Positions 18,016-27,220 of a stretch of 64,000 nt of DNA are shown here, piece after piece (the first letter of the stretch is position 1; each line of letters begins with the position of its first letter). The notes beneath the pieces are model-generated. The model ran no database searches, was not told the origin of the DNA, and was given only the letters and a program-made list of their open reading frames with translations. The stretch covers positions 62,001 to 126,000 of the forward strand of contig CALQJI020000001.1 of NCBI GenBank assembly GCA_943330855.2, written 5' to 3'. Source of the DNA: Klebsiella pneumoniae (GTDB lineage Bacteria > Verrucomicrobiota > Verrucomicrobiia > Limisphaerales > SXTU01). The position numbers and the translations under genes are program-made.

Positions 18016-19436
18016 GGTCCGTAAAGTTGTCGCTCCAAGTTCTGGATGGTCAGCCCATCAGGAAACACGGAGAAAATTTCCGACGCGTTGAAGTAGCCCC
18101 ACACTCCGTTGCGGATGCCATTTATTTCGGTCAGAAACACGCTGCGGCCTGCTTGGGACGTTTGAGACCGGCTCGCACCAAGCGTGTTGAACTCGATGAC
18201 GATCGCTGTGGCATTCGAGAGGGCAGCAGGAATCACCCCAGGGCCTGATAGAATGGCAGCACCGCCGGCCACGGTGTTTCCTGGCAACGCGGAATTATTA
18301 ACCCAACGCGTGGTGGTGGGCCGGACGAGGGTGGCACCCGAGAGTGATCCGCCGAGGACAAGAGGCGGAAGATCCCCCGCCGCGAACAAAATGTCGGGCA
18401 AATTGACCACTCGCTGAACAAGCTGGTTTGTGAGGACATTGTTGGTCGGATTGAAGTAGCGATCTGTGTATTGATTTGTGACTGCTCGAACCACAATCCC
18501 GAGCAACGAGTCCAACGCGATGGGACTAAAGGAGACTCGATCGATACCAGGCCGACGAGCAATGGCGACTGGCAGGTTGGTCTGCGCATTAGTTCCCTGA
18601 ACTGGTGCGTAGGGAGACCTGACATCCACCAATGTGACGTTGGCGTCCAACGTTTCCGTGTTCACGTTGTTGAACCGCAGCAAATACCGTAGCCCCCCCA
18701 GATCGTCCCGCGTAAGGCTGGTAAAGAATTGCCCAGAGGACAGACCTCCAAGGTCGGACACACCGGCAACAGAGAGGTTGTTATTGCCGCTGGTGACGAG
18801 GGCGCCGCCCACCTGAGTCTCCACCGCGTCGGCGTAGGTTCCGAGCGGGGGATTCGCCGGCTCCACGACGTTGTAGGTGTATGGCTTGGTATTAACGATA
18901 TGGGTGGGCAGGAGAGTAATCGGGTCGTAGTTGCGCTGGACGACGGTGTAGTTCGTCCGGTTCGCGATGAGATTTCGGTCGCGCAGTGTGAAGGCCCAGC
19001 GCTCGGGGCTAGCCAGCCCCATCTGCCCGAGCACGGTGGATAGGACTGCCGATTTCAAGTCTAGGATTCCCATGCCGCGGGCTGTGGCGTTGAGTGGCCC
19101 GACCGCCTGAGTGGTGGCAGCCGCCAAGTAACTGTCGGTCATCGCGCTGGCAGCGGGAACCTCGTTCAGAATGGCCATCGCCGCGTTGACCGCAGCCACG
19201 CCGTTGGCACCGAAAAAACTCAGGAAGGTTCCATCAAAACCGTAGTTCAAAACCGGGACCGTGATGCGGTAATCCTCGGACAGGCTCATTGGCCCGCCGA
19301 CGTCACCCGGCAGACTGTAACCGATGGCCGCCGTCTGCCAGCTCGCAAACGGCCCCATGAGCGAGAACGCGGAGACGTTGGCCACGAGCGTTATCGCCAC
19401 GGCCAGCGCGAAGAGTTTTTGTATCAAGCGTCGCAT
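18012..19436 (-). CDS. exported protein of unknown family
   Basis: 474 residues with a clear signal peptide (MRRLIQKLFALAVAITLVANVSA). The mature part begins SLMGPFASWQTAAIGYSLPGDVGGP and has DRNLIANRTNYTVVQRNYDP and IVIEFNTLGASRSQ; no domain recognised and no obvious repeats. It lacks the shared C-terminal module of the other three products. It overlaps the next gene by ATGA and starts 9 bases after the upstream stop, so it is firmly inside the operon. A structural or substrate role alongside the peptidase is possible but unsupported. Confidence 0.85.
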   Translation of the reverse strand: MRRLIQKLFALAVAITLVANVSAFSLMGPFASWQTAAIGYSLPGDVGGPMSLSEDYRITVPVLNYGFDGTFLSFFGANGVAAVNAAMAILNEVPAASAMTDSYLAAATTQAVGPLNATARGMGILDLKSAVLSTVLGQMGLASPERWAFTLRDRNLIANRTNYTVVQRNYDPITLLPTHIVNTKPYTYNVVEPANPPLGTYADAVETQVGGALVTSGNNNLSVAGVSDLGGLSSGQFFTSLTRDDLGGLRYLLRFNNVNTETLDANVTLVDVRSPYAPVQGTNAQTNLPVAIARRPGIDRVSFSPIALDSLLGIVVRAVTNQYTDRYFNPTNNVLTNQLVQRVVNLPDILFAAGDLPPLVLGGSLSGATLVRPTTTRWVNNSALPGNTVAGGAAILSGPGVIPAALSNATAIVIEFNTLGASRSQTSQAGRSVFLTEINGIRNGVWGYFNASEIFSVFPDGLTIQNLERQLYGP

Positions 19437-19445
19437 GGTGTTGCC

Positions 19446-21395
19446 TCAGCGCATTCGAATGATTCGATACAGCCGCACATCGCTGCCGCCCACCGCCACG
19501 GTGTCCACCGCCCCAGGCGCGAAGCGGGCGGCTCCGACGGTCTGCCAAGTGACCGTGTTGGTGGAACACTGCACCTGATAAACGGATCCGGGCTCCGTGT
19601 TCCAGTTCAGCCACAAGCCCTGCGCCGTTTGTGCCATTTCCAAACGAAGCGCACTGCCCCGATTGATCGGGCTCGTGCCGGCCAGAAACTCCTGCAAATT
19701 CGTCGCGCCGTCGCCGTCGCTATCGGCGCTGCCCGAAGGCCATCCCAGCGGATTCAACCCCCAGTAACGCGACTGCCAGTCGTCGGGCAACCCGTCGAAA
19801 TTCGCATCATCGCCCCATGTCGCGCCGTTACCAACAATGGAGAGCCCTGAACGCCGACCATCGCGCAGGACGTATTCCAAGCGAAAACTATGTGGCGTGC
19901 CAGCGGCAAGATTGCTGACGACGATAATCTGGTTCGTCGTGGTAACCGCTGTGGCCGCTCCGTCCACGTAGAGCGCGTAGTGCGCAAGGTCATATCCGGC
20001 TAATTCCGCCCACGAAACCGAGAGACGTGACTGACTGATCGCACTGACGCTCGGCGCGGCAGGGGTGGGAACGGCTTGCGCTGAGGCGAAACGCTGGGCG
20101 TAAAGGTCGCAACCTGCCGCTGCACCCGTGAAACTCGACCAGACCACTAGCATACGACCAGCTGAGTCCGCCGCAATGGTGGGCTGAAACTGGCGATTTA
20201 TAGTCGTTGTGTTGACCAGAAATTCGCCCCCCGTCGGCGTGCCGGTTTCCGTCAGCGCACGACCAAATATTCCTTCAAATGAACCGTCCTGGCCTAGACT
20301 CGTCCAAATCACCAAATGCGTGCCCCCGTGTGCCGCGATTCGGGGCGCGTATTGATCCCCGTAGGTGGTGGCATTCACCATCGAGGGCTGTGCAACGGCC
20401 ACGCCAGCGGCATCGTAACTGCGGGAGAAAATATCGAGGCTGTTTGTGCGCAGAACCGCGCGCTGTTCCCAGACTATGGTGAACTCCCCGTTGGCCGTGG
20501 CTGCCAGGGCTGGATTGTCACAGTTTCCAGTCAACGTGTTGACTTTGAATTCATTGCCCAGCGGAACGCCAGCGGCATCGAAGCGGCGAGCTAGTATGTC
20601 GACCGCATAAGTGTCTGAAAAAGTCTCTGTCACATTCGGATCCAAGCCACGCACGGACTCCGACACCCAAGAGATAACGAATCCACCTCCCGTAAGCGCG
20701 ACTGCCGAAGGCCGACTCTGATTGTAGGGAGCGCCCTGATTCACGATCCATTCGCCCCCGATCAAGACGCCAGCTCCAGACAGGCGTTGCGCGCAGATAC
20801 CTTGAAGATGACCATCCGCTTCCATCCGACTCCACACCACAACCACCTCTCCGCTCGTCAGAACTGCGACGGCTGGCGTGAGACTGGGCTGGTTCGTTTC
20901 TGCCCCGACTAGAACATCACCCGTGGCAAACGTCCCGTCGGGATTCAAAAAGCGCGCGTAAATTTTTTGAAAACCAAGTGGACCGCCCTGCCAGACGAAT
21001 ACCGCACCGCCATTGGGAAGCACTGCCGCTTGTGGCGCTTCTTGATGTCCCGAGCCAAGTTGGTTCACGCGGAATGGCGCGAGCAGCCCGGAGAGATTGT
21101 CGTTGAGTCGCTGCGCACTGATGCCGCTGCCGTCACCGTCGGTGAGGCTATCTTGCCAGACAACATAGCCACCCGACGCGCCGAATGCCAATGCAGGACG
21201 CGTCTGGTCGCCCGCCTGCAAGCCGGAGAGTGAGAATTCCCCGGCTAAGGGCGCGAAGTGAACGGCTCCGCCGACACCTTGCGCGAAAGCATGAATCCCC
21301 CCCAAGCACAAGGCCAGCAGGGCAAACACTCTCGCAATTGCACTAAAAACAGGCGGCATACGCTTTCGTTTAGAACTATCAAACTGGCACTTCAT
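19446..21395 (-). CDS. large exported beta-propeller-like protein with fibronectin III domain
   Basis: 649 residues. Signal peptide after a basic stretch (SSKRKRM ... ALLALCLGGIHAFAQ). The body has about seven similar blade-like repeats with the pattern 'G-(E/D)F-VN...PA-A--A-G-FV-VW' (FVISWVSESVRG, FTIVWEQRAV, LVIWTSLGQDGSFEGIF, LVVWSSFTGAA), then a fibronectin III-like domain (about 445-535), a calcium-type loop DSDGDGATNLQEFLAG, and the shared C-terminal module (VYQVQCSTNTVTWQTV ... VRLYRIIRMR). The first ATG (21395) is used; a GTG at 21416 and an ATG at 21359 are alternatives. First gene of the four-gene operon. Confidence 0.87.
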   Translation of the reverse strand: MKCQFDSSKRKRMPPVFSAIARVFALLALCLGGIHAFAQGVGGAVHFAPLAGEFSLSGLQAGDQTRPALAFGASGGYVVWQDSLTDGDGSGISAQRLNDNLSGLLAPFRVNQLGSGHQEAPQAAVLPNGGAVFVWQGGPLGFQKIYARFLNPDGTFATGDVLVGAETNQPSLTPAVAVLTSGEVVVVWSRMEADGHLQGICAQRLSGAGVLIGGEWIVNQGAPYNQSRPSAVALTGGGFVISWVSESVRGLDPNVTETFSDTYAVDILARRFDAAGVPLGNEFKVNTLTGNCDNPALAATANGEFTIVWEQRAVLRTNSLDIFSRSYDAAGVAVAQPSMVNATTYGDQYAPRIAAHGGTHLVIWTSLGQDGSFEGIFGRALTETGTPTGGEFLVNTTTINRQFQPTIAADSAGRMLVVWSSFTGAAAGCDLYAQRFASAQAVPTPAAPSVSAISQSRLSVSWAELAGYDLAHYALYVDGAATAVTTTNQIIVVSNLAAGTPHSFRLEYVLRDGRRSGLSIVGNGATWGDDANFDGLPDDWQSRYWGLNPLGWPSGSADSDGDGATNLQEFLAGTSPINRGSALRLEMAQTAQGLWLNWNTEPGSVYQVQCSTNTVTWQTVGAARFAPGAVDTVAVGGSDVRLYRIIRMR

Positions 21396-21491
21396 TGTCC
21401 ACGCTTTCTTACCCACCAGCGCTACGGAGTATTACGGAGAACAAACCATGGAACCCGTTCGTTTGTCGTGTGTTGCCATGACTATCCATTT

Positions 21492-22418
21492 TCATAGCAA
21501 CTCTCCCTGCTCCGGCTGCTGCCGCGCCTCAAGCTCATTGAGAAGACCACGAAAGCCCCATCCCCGGAACATCTCTGCCAGCCGCCGCGTGTCCTCCAAC
21601 CCAATACATGTATCCGCTAATTGAAATTCGGCACCTACATCGTCGCGGAGCCGGATTAGCTCCTGATTCCGCACCATCGCCCCGCGCGCGGCCGTCAAAC
21701 TTTCCCGCACTCGGTCTGACTTCACCTCCGCCAGTCGCAGATACAGCGCGTCCAGCGAACCGAACTGCTGGAGCAACCCTGTCGCCGTCTTCGGGCCGAC
21801 ACCGGGGACCCCCGGAATGTTGTCCACGCTGTCCCCCACCAAGCTCAACCAGTCCACAATCTGCTCCGGTCGAACCCCTGTCTTGGCCATTACCTCGACA
21901 TCTGTCCAAATCCGCTCCGACTTGTCGCCGGGGTTCAGCAACCCCACGCGCGCACTTACCAACTGCATGAAATCCTTGTCGGCGCTAGCTATGACCACCC
22001 GCGCGCCCACGTCCACCGCACGCCGCGCCGCCACCGCAATCCAGTCGTCCGCCTCCACGCCATCGCGGCACCACGAGGCTAAACCCGCAGCGCGCAAATA
22101 TTCGACCATACCATCCATCTGGACGGCCAAACCGTCGGGCATTGGCGGGCGTTGGGCTTTGTATTCCGGATGCGCTGCGGTGCGTTCCGACGATAGCCCC
22201 CCGTCCCAGATGACGGCCACGTGCGTGGGGTTCACCGTTGCCCGCATGCGGCCGAGCATCTTCAGAAACCCGTAAATCGCATTCGTAGGCGACCCGTCAG
22301 GAGCGTTTAGCGAGCGGATGGCGTAGAACGCCCGATAGGCGTAGGCGTGACCATCCACGAGTAGAATACACGGGGAGGAGGACCTCAGCCCAGCACCTTC
22401 GTTGAGGGATGTGACCAC
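21492..22418 (-). CDS. stand-alone 5'-3' exonuclease (Pol I N-terminal type)
   Basis: 308 residues of the 5'-3' exonuclease/FEN family found as the N-terminal domain of DNA polymerase I, here without polymerase. It removes 5' flaps and RNA primers. Seen: LLVDGHAYAYRAFYA near 20, WDGGLSSERTAAHPEYKAQRP, GVEADDWIAVAA and ASADKDFMQLV (metal-binding acidic residues), and the helix-hairpin-helix DNA-binding segment DNIPGVPGVGPKTATGLL. Start is a GTG 17 bases after the secretin stop, so it is probably co-transcribed as the last gene of the pilus-like operon. No mechanistic link between the two is known. Confidence 0.93.
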   Translation of the reverse strand: MVTSLNEGAGLRSSSPCILLVDGHAYAYRAFYAIRSLNAPDGSPTNAIYGFLKMLGRMRATVNPTHVAVIWDGGLSSERTAAHPEYKAQRPPMPDGLAVQMDGMVEYLRAAGLASWCRDGVEADDWIAVAARRAVDVGARVVIASADKDFMQLVSARVGLLNPGDKSERIWTDVEVMAKTGVRPEQIVDWLSLVGDSVDNIPGVPGVGPKTATGLLQQFGSLDALYLRLAEVKSDRVRESLTAARGAMVRNQELIRLRDDVGAEFQLADTCIGLEDTRRLAEMFRGWGFRGLLNELEARQQPEQGELL

Positions 22419-22435
22419 CTCGAAAAATGAAATAC

Positions 22436-25234
22436 TTACTTCACCAAACTCACCTGCGGCGGAATGAAGGGCATCTCCTCGTCCGTATGCACACGATTAC
22501 CAGCAGGGTCAATAATCGTAGGGGTAACGAAAATCATAAGGTTCTTCTTCCGATTCGTCTTGGTCTCACTACGGAAGAGACGACCGACCAACGGCAGATC
22601 TCCGAGAATCGGGACCTTATCCTTGGTATTTTGGATATCCTCCGAGATGAGTCCACCAAGCATGACGGTCTGTGCGTCCCACACGACGCACTGCGTCACG
22701 ACTTGGCGGATGCGCGTGCGGGGCAAGGGAACTTGTGCTGTGAGAGGCACACCGACCGTGCCGGATCCAACCGACTGAACCTGAATCGCACCCGCAAACT
22801 CGGGTGGCACGGCGTCGTAGCCGACGAACTGCGTGATGGAGGGGATGAGCGACATGTTAATCGTGTAGCCATCGGCTGCAACCGTCGGAAGGACATCCAA
22901 GACGGGTCCCGTCGGCAGGGGCACTGTCTGCGCCTGCAATTGCGCGCCAATACCACCGCCACCCGCTGCAGCACCGCCGACACCACCCGCACCAGCGCCG
23001 CCGCCGCCACCAGCCGTCTGCCCAGCAGTAATTCCTGTAAGGATAAGCTGCACATCCGTCACCTGTATCTGAGCCTGACGACCGCTTACGGTGATCACTT
23101 TCGGCGCAGCGAGGATGTCGGTGCCGTCTCGCTGTTCGATCGCACGAATGACCATCCGGAACTGCGGGTCAGTCAAAATACCCGTAAGAGTCCCGAGAGC
23201 GGGCGCGTTATTGCGCAGGCCATCCGTGATCGCCCCAGTGGAGATCGCCGGTGCACCGGAAAGCGGGAAGACGCCCAACGGGTTGGCTGCGCTTGCCCGA
23301 CCGTTCAAAGCCGGAGCCAAATTGCCCTGCGCCGCTGTTGGACCGGCGACGATGTTGCCCAAGAACCAGTCGAAGCCAAGCGCCTTGTTGTCGTTTTGGT
23401 TGATCTCCGCGAATCGGGACTCTACCAAGACCTGAGGCGGGATCACGTTCAACAATTCGATAGCCATCTGGATGATGTCCAAATCCTGCAGTGAAGCCCG
23501 AACGAGTAGCAGACCGTTTCGGTCGTTGAAGAAGACTTGCGTTGCATCCGGCCCATTGGTCACACCCAAATTCACCACACCAGCAGCGAGGAAGTATTGG
23601 CGGACCTGATTGTTGACCTCTGAGGTTAAGTTGGTCGATGTCACACCGCGCAGACCGCCACCGCCACCGCCACCGCCACCGCCGCCGCCTTGGCTTTGAC
23701 CAGCTACAGAAACACCAGCGATGGAGAACTGGCTACCACCCTGCTGACCGCCGCCACCACCACCGCCAGCGCCACCACCTAAGCCACCACCAGCACCACC
23801 ACCGGCACCACCACCGGCACCACCACCGGCACCACCACCGGCACCGCCGCCAGCAGACGTGACAGCTTGAATCGGATTGGCCACCACACTTTGCAAACCC
23901 TGCACAAACGTATCGGGGTTGACCTTAAACATCCGCGAAAACAGCGACGCCTGCGCTGGCAACTTCGGTGAGAATACGATTGCGTATTCCTCGATGGAGT
24001 ATTTCAAACCCGCAGAACTGCCGTCGGGCATTTTAACGTCGGCAGTCTTGCAAATCACATCCAGCACTTGTCGAAGCGTCAAGTTCCGTAGAACAGTGCC
24101 GATCTTGATTGTCACGTTGTCCAAATCTGGCTTTTGAGCACCTCCGGCTGCGGCTGCGATCGGCTGGCCCGTCACCGGGTCAAGCACCTGTTGGGCGGGC
24201 GCAGGTGCCGCACCGCCACCGGCTCCGGCAGGAACGTTGGCTGAAATAAAGTCGACAACAACATTGTTGATGAGGAAGTTAAGTCCTTTCTTCGTAGGAT
24301 CTTTCTCCAAATTGTCGTGTTTCTTGGCATTTGAATCCAAATCCTTGAGCACTTCCGGTAGGACGAGGTCGGGGTAGGTGGTCTCGGGGAACACAATTTC
24401 ATCAAGCTTGCGGTTGATGGCCTGAGCTCCCTTGCTGGAATGCGTCAGGAACGGCACCTCGGAATTGGTCTTATAGTAGGCATTCGAAACACCCAATGAG
24501 GCCCGCCCCTTCTCATTCCACTTTTTTGACACATCCGCCACGCTTTCCGCATAAGTCTGCTCGCGCAGTCGGTTCTCCTGCTCGAACTGTGCCTCCAAGA
24601 TCATCCGCAGGTAAAAAAATGCGGCGTCATTCATGGGGTCCTTCTTGATGGCTTCCTCCAAACGGAGACGGGCCTCCTTGTATTCACCCACCTCGTAATA
24701 CAGGCGCCCGTCCCGCACAAGGCTCATGACCTTGGCGCGCTCTTCCCTGAGTGCTGCGCTGCGCGAGAGCACTTCGGCGCTCGGCAAGCGGCCCCGATGA
24801 GCGACCTCCACATGGTCGTTGAACCGTTTGAACTCTTGAGCTTGAGAACTTGAAGCGTCGAAGGCGAATACCTTGCTCGCCTCGGCATCGGCTTCCTTGA
24901 ACTGATATTTTTCCTGCAACGCGGTCGCCATCTGAATGCGACAGTGCGTCAGGCCCGCGATCGCGTCGGAATACTGCTTCTCCACGTTTTGAACACCACC
25001 TAGCAGCTTGGCGTGGCCGATGGTCTCCTCGTAAAGCTTGGCAGCGGTGGCGAACTCCTTCCGCTTCTGGAGTTCGCGGGCTTTGGCGAGGTTGGTATCG
25101 AGGACGATTTTGCGTTCCTGCCGACGCAACGCTTCTTCTTCCGCTATGGCCGACGGATCCGGCCCTGCAGGCGCGGGGTGAACTGGGAGCGAGAACAGGC
25201 ACAACAGGCTGAAGAGCAGGATGCGTTGCTTCAT
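22436..25234 (-). CDS. PilQ/GspD-type secretin (Amuc_1098-like)
   Basis: 932 residues forming the outer-membrane pore of a type IV pilus-like machine. Signal peptide (RILLFSLLCLFSLPVHPAPA). Residues about 45-250 are TPR-like (KLYEETIGHAKLLGG, YEVGEYKEARLRLEEAIKKDP). A secretin N-terminal domain (about 360-440, LRNLTLRQVLDVI) is followed by a glycine-rich tract (about 460-530) and the secretin pore domain with VPLPRTRIRQV, VMLGGLISED and KVPILGDLPLVGRLFR. The ATG at 25234 begins the signal peptide; 40 upstream in-frame residues are not used. Order and composition match the Amuc_1098-1101 cluster of Akkermansia. No PilB/PilT/PilC genes are in the window. Confidence 0.94.
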   Translation of the reverse strand: MKQRILLFSLLCLFSLPVHPAPAGPDPSAIAEEEALRRQERKIVLDTNLAKARELQKRKEFATAAKLYEETIGHAKLLGGVQNVEKQYSDAIAGLTHCRIQMATALQEKYQFKEADAEASKVFAFDASSSQAQEFKRFNDHVEVAHRGRLPSAEVLSRSAALREERAKVMSLVRDGRLYYEVGEYKEARLRLEEAIKKDPMNDAAFFYLRMILEAQFEQENRLREQTYAESVADVSKKWNEKGRASLGVSNAYYKTNSEVPFLTHSSKGAQAINRKLDEIVFPETTYPDLVLPEVLKDLDSNAKKHDNLEKDPTKKGLNFLINNVVVDFISANVPAGAGGGAAPAPAQQVLDPVTGQPIAAAAGGAQKPDLDNVTIKIGTVLRNLTLRQVLDVICKTADVKMPDGSSAGLKYSIEEYAIVFSPKLPAQASLFSRMFKVNPDTFVQGLQSVVANPIQAVTSAGGGAGGGAGGGAGGGAGGGAGGGLGGGAGGGGGGGQQGGSQFSIAGVSVAGQSQGGGGGGGGGGGGLRGVTSTNLTSEVNNQVRQYFLAAGVVNLGVTNGPDATQVFFNDRNGLLLVRASLQDLDIIQMAIELLNVIPPQVLVESRFAEINQNDNKALGFDWFLGNIVAGPTAAQGNLAPALNGRASAANPLGVFPLSGAPAISTGAITDGLRNNAPALGTLTGILTDPQFRMVIRAIEQRDGTDILAAPKVITVSGRQAQIQVTDVQLILTGITAGQTAGGGGGAGAGGVGGAAAGGGGIGAQLQAQTVPLPTGPVLDVLPTVAADGYTINMSLIPSITQFVGYDAVPPEFAGAIQVQSVGSGTVGVPLTAQVPLPRTRIRQVVTQCVVWDAQTVMLGGLISEDIQNTKDKVPILGDLPLVGRLFRSETKTNRKKNLMIFVTPTIIDPAGNRVHTDEEMPFIPPQVSLVK
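23787..23851. repeat. 12-base tandem repeat coding for a glycine-rich tract
   Basis: About five copies of the 12-base unit ACCACCACCGGC (plus strand) in the secretin gene, giving repeated AGGG in the protein. Flanking GGC/GGT-rich codons extend the glycine tract to about 23640. Period and coding frame show a protein low-complexity linker, likely to vary in length between strains by slippage. Confidence 0.8.
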
Positions 25235-25289
25235 GAGTGAGAGGGAAGATTGCGGAACGGGAAACGGAGTTGGAGCAATGATGGAATCG

Positions 25290-26159
25290 CTATTTCTTGG
25301 CAGCCGGGGCCGCAGGCTGCGGTGGCCCCAATGGGAGCGTCGTAACTTTATCATTTGAGATGGCCCTGACTACCACGTTGGAAGAAGTGACTTCAACGAC
25401 AATGTTGGTGTCACCAGCAAACATCATTGAAGTATCCTTCCGAGCTTTCGGCCAAGCAAAGTTCGTCTCTACCAAATACTGGATACTGGCAACGTGCTCC
25501 ACAACGTTGATGAAGCCCTGAGCCTTGGAGAGATTGAATTTGAGAGGTTCTTTTCCAGGCTCGTGAACTTCACACTTAAGTTCAGGATTCTCGGCGGTCC
25601 CTCCAGCCTCGCGGACGAGGAGCACCAGTTTCCGTTGCGGGTCCAAAGAGTTGGCGCTAGTGGCTGTCGCTGGCGTGTTTGTGGCGTTTAGGAAGACTGT
25701 TTTTCGGATTTTCCCCTGTTCTGCGGGGGTCCGGGCGAACTCCCTCGTCACGCCTACGGTAGCCGTGGGCCGGTCCGGGGTGCCGCCCGTGGACACAAGC
25801 TCGATCAGCAGTCGCTGCGGCGTAATGGAATGGACCGCCAACTGACTGACACCCACTTTGCTCCCCGGGATGAGATTCCCGTTGGTGTCCACATACCAAG
25901 ACAACGGGTTAAAGACCCGATGAACTTTGACGAAGTCGGTCTGGCTCGGCTTGCTAGCAGCGGCTAAAAGGCTCTTCAACTTTTCCAGGTCCTCTGGGGG
26001 CGGTGGTTTACCACCACCGCTGATAACGAGTGCCCGGTAGGCCGCTAACTTCTCCTGCACCGTGCCACCTTCCAAAACCAGTAGCACCGCGCCACTGGCC
26101 ATCAGCAGGAGCATCAGCCCAAGGATAATTTTCTCGTAATGGCTCTTGAGGAATTCCAT
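25290..26159 (-). CDS. pilus-like inner-membrane protein (Amuc_1099-like position)
   Basis: 289 residues: a short cytoplasmic start (MEFLKSHYEK), one membrane helix (about 10-32, IILGLMLLLMASGAVLLVL) and a periplasmic beta-rich part. A P/G-rich turn near 52 (SGGGKPPPPEDLEKLK) leads to two similar beta segments (SQLAVHSITPQRLLIELV; FINVVEHVASIQYLV). It ends in a P/A tail. Placed between the PilO/Amuc_1100-like gene (4-base gap) and the secretin, as Amuc_1099 is in Akkermansia, so it may be the PilP-like link between inner membrane and secretin. The identification rests on position and topology more than on motifs. Confidence 0.82.
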   Translation of the reverse strand: MEFLKSHYEKIILGLMLLLMASGAVLLVLEGGTVQEKLAAYRALVISGGGKPPPPEDLEKLKSLLAAASKPSQTDFVKVHRVFNPLSWYVDTNGNLIPGSKVGVSQLAVHSITPQRLLIELVSTGGTPDRPTATVGVTREFARTPAEQGKIRKTVFLNATNTPATATSANSLDPQRKLVLLVREAGGTAENPELKCEVHEPGKEPLKFNLSKAQGFINVVEHVASIQYLVETNFAWPKARKDTSMMFAGDTNIVVEVTSSNVVVRAISNDKVTTLPLGPPQPAAPAAKK

Positions 26160-26163
26160 GCAA

Positions 26164-27210
26164 TCAGTTCGTCTGCGGTGGTGTTGGCGGCGGCGGGGCA
26201 ACGGCCTTACGACTCACCTTGATGACATCCAACACGAGGGAAATCCTCAGCGGCTGTTCGTCGAGGATTTTAGTCAGCGAGGACTTGGGCGCGGGCGGTG
26301 CCGTGCCCGCTCCGCCGGGGCCTTTCGGCACACCGGGACGCACCCCACCTGGAGGCCCCATGGGGGCCATGCCAGGGGCACCCACTCCAGGAGGGGCACC
26401 CGGGCCGGGAGCGCCGAAAGCTCCCGGTGTCATCATACCTGGATTCATGATCCCTTGATTCATCAGGCCAGCCCCACCTACTCCAGGCGTGGCCGACTCC
26501 ACATCCACTTGCCGCACGACGAAAAATTCCTTGGTCGAGGACAAAGTATTGAGCACCGTCGAAAGGTCGCCGGAGAAGCCACGGAAAACGACCCGGTAGG
26601 GCGTCACGGTCACGCTGACGCCTGCGACTAGCGTGTTCGTTTGCTCCGCTCGGTCCAAAAGCAAATCAGGACCTTTGGGTTCATCTGCAAAAGCTGCAAC
26701 CCGCTGAAGGCTCTCGATGCCGCGGACCCGAGCCTTGAAGAGCACATCGCAAATCGTTTTAATCTCAGCCAAACGCGAGGCCAGCCGCTCCAACCCGTAG
26801 TTGGGGATGCTGGGCATGGCTTTCACCTCCCCAAAGGTGAACTCATATTTTGGCGGCAATTCGACGGACGCGTTGGTGGCATCCCGGCGCAACTCATCAA
26901 GCACGCGGGGCAGCAGGACAATGAATCGTTGGGTGCCGGCCTTCGCTGGCTCCTGCGCGAGTATGCGCTCGGCTTCGGTGCTGAACTTAATGACCTGAGT
27001 AACATTGCTGCGGACGGCCGCGATGTTGTCCTCGCTGGGAAAAGGGCCGGTGGTCAGTTGATCAAGTTTGGCCTTCAGCTTTTCCAGTTCCTCATCGCGG
27101 GCGAAATCCTCCTCGTAATTATCATAAAGGTAATAGCCCGCCCCGCCGAGAAGGAGGAGCGAAAATGCGATGCCGATCACCAGCACGAGATTGCGTTTGA
27201 TCCAAGGCAT
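26164..27210 (-). CDS. Amuc_1100-like (PilO-type) pilus-associated protein
   Basis: 348 residues: N-terminal membrane helix (about 8-27, VLVIGIAFSLLLLGGAGYYLY), a coiled-coil stretch (EELEKLKAKLDQL), then a domain containing NYGLERLASRLAEIKTICDVLFKARV and VTVTPYRVVFRGFSGDLSTVLNTLSS, the ferredoxin-like arrangement of PilO and of Akkermansia Amuc_1100. Residues about 240-305 are an unusual M/G/P-rich insert (NQGIMNPGMMTPGAFGAPGP) before the last strand LRISLVLDVIKVSRK. Ten bases separate it from PilM and four from the next gene. In Akkermansia the equivalent protein is an abundant pilus-associated protein that signals through TLR2; nothing here shows that this copy does so. Confidence 0.85.
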   Translation of the reverse strand: MPWIKRNLVLVIGIAFSLLLLGGAGYYLYDNYEEDFARDEELEKLKAKLDQLTTGPFPSEDNIAAVRSNVTQVIKFSTEAERILAQEPAKAGTQRFIVLLPRVLDELRRDATNASVELPPKYEFTFGEVKAMPSIPNYGLERLASRLAEIKTICDVLFKARVRGIESLQRVAAFADEPKGPDLLLDRAEQTNTLVAGVSVTVTPYRVVFRGFSGDLSTVLNTLSSTKEFFVVRQVDVESATPGVGGAGLMNQGIMNPGMMTPGAFGAPGPGAPPGVGAPGMAPMGPPGGVRPGVPKGPGGAGTAPPAPKSSLTKILDEQPLRISLVLDVIKVSRKAVAPPPPTPPQTN

Positions 27211-27220
27211 AGGTGCCGCG

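Noticed and set aside
23640..23860. Possible CRISPR-like repeat array
   Set aside because: The period is 12 bases with no spacers and lies in frame in the secretin gene, coding for glycine-rich sequence.
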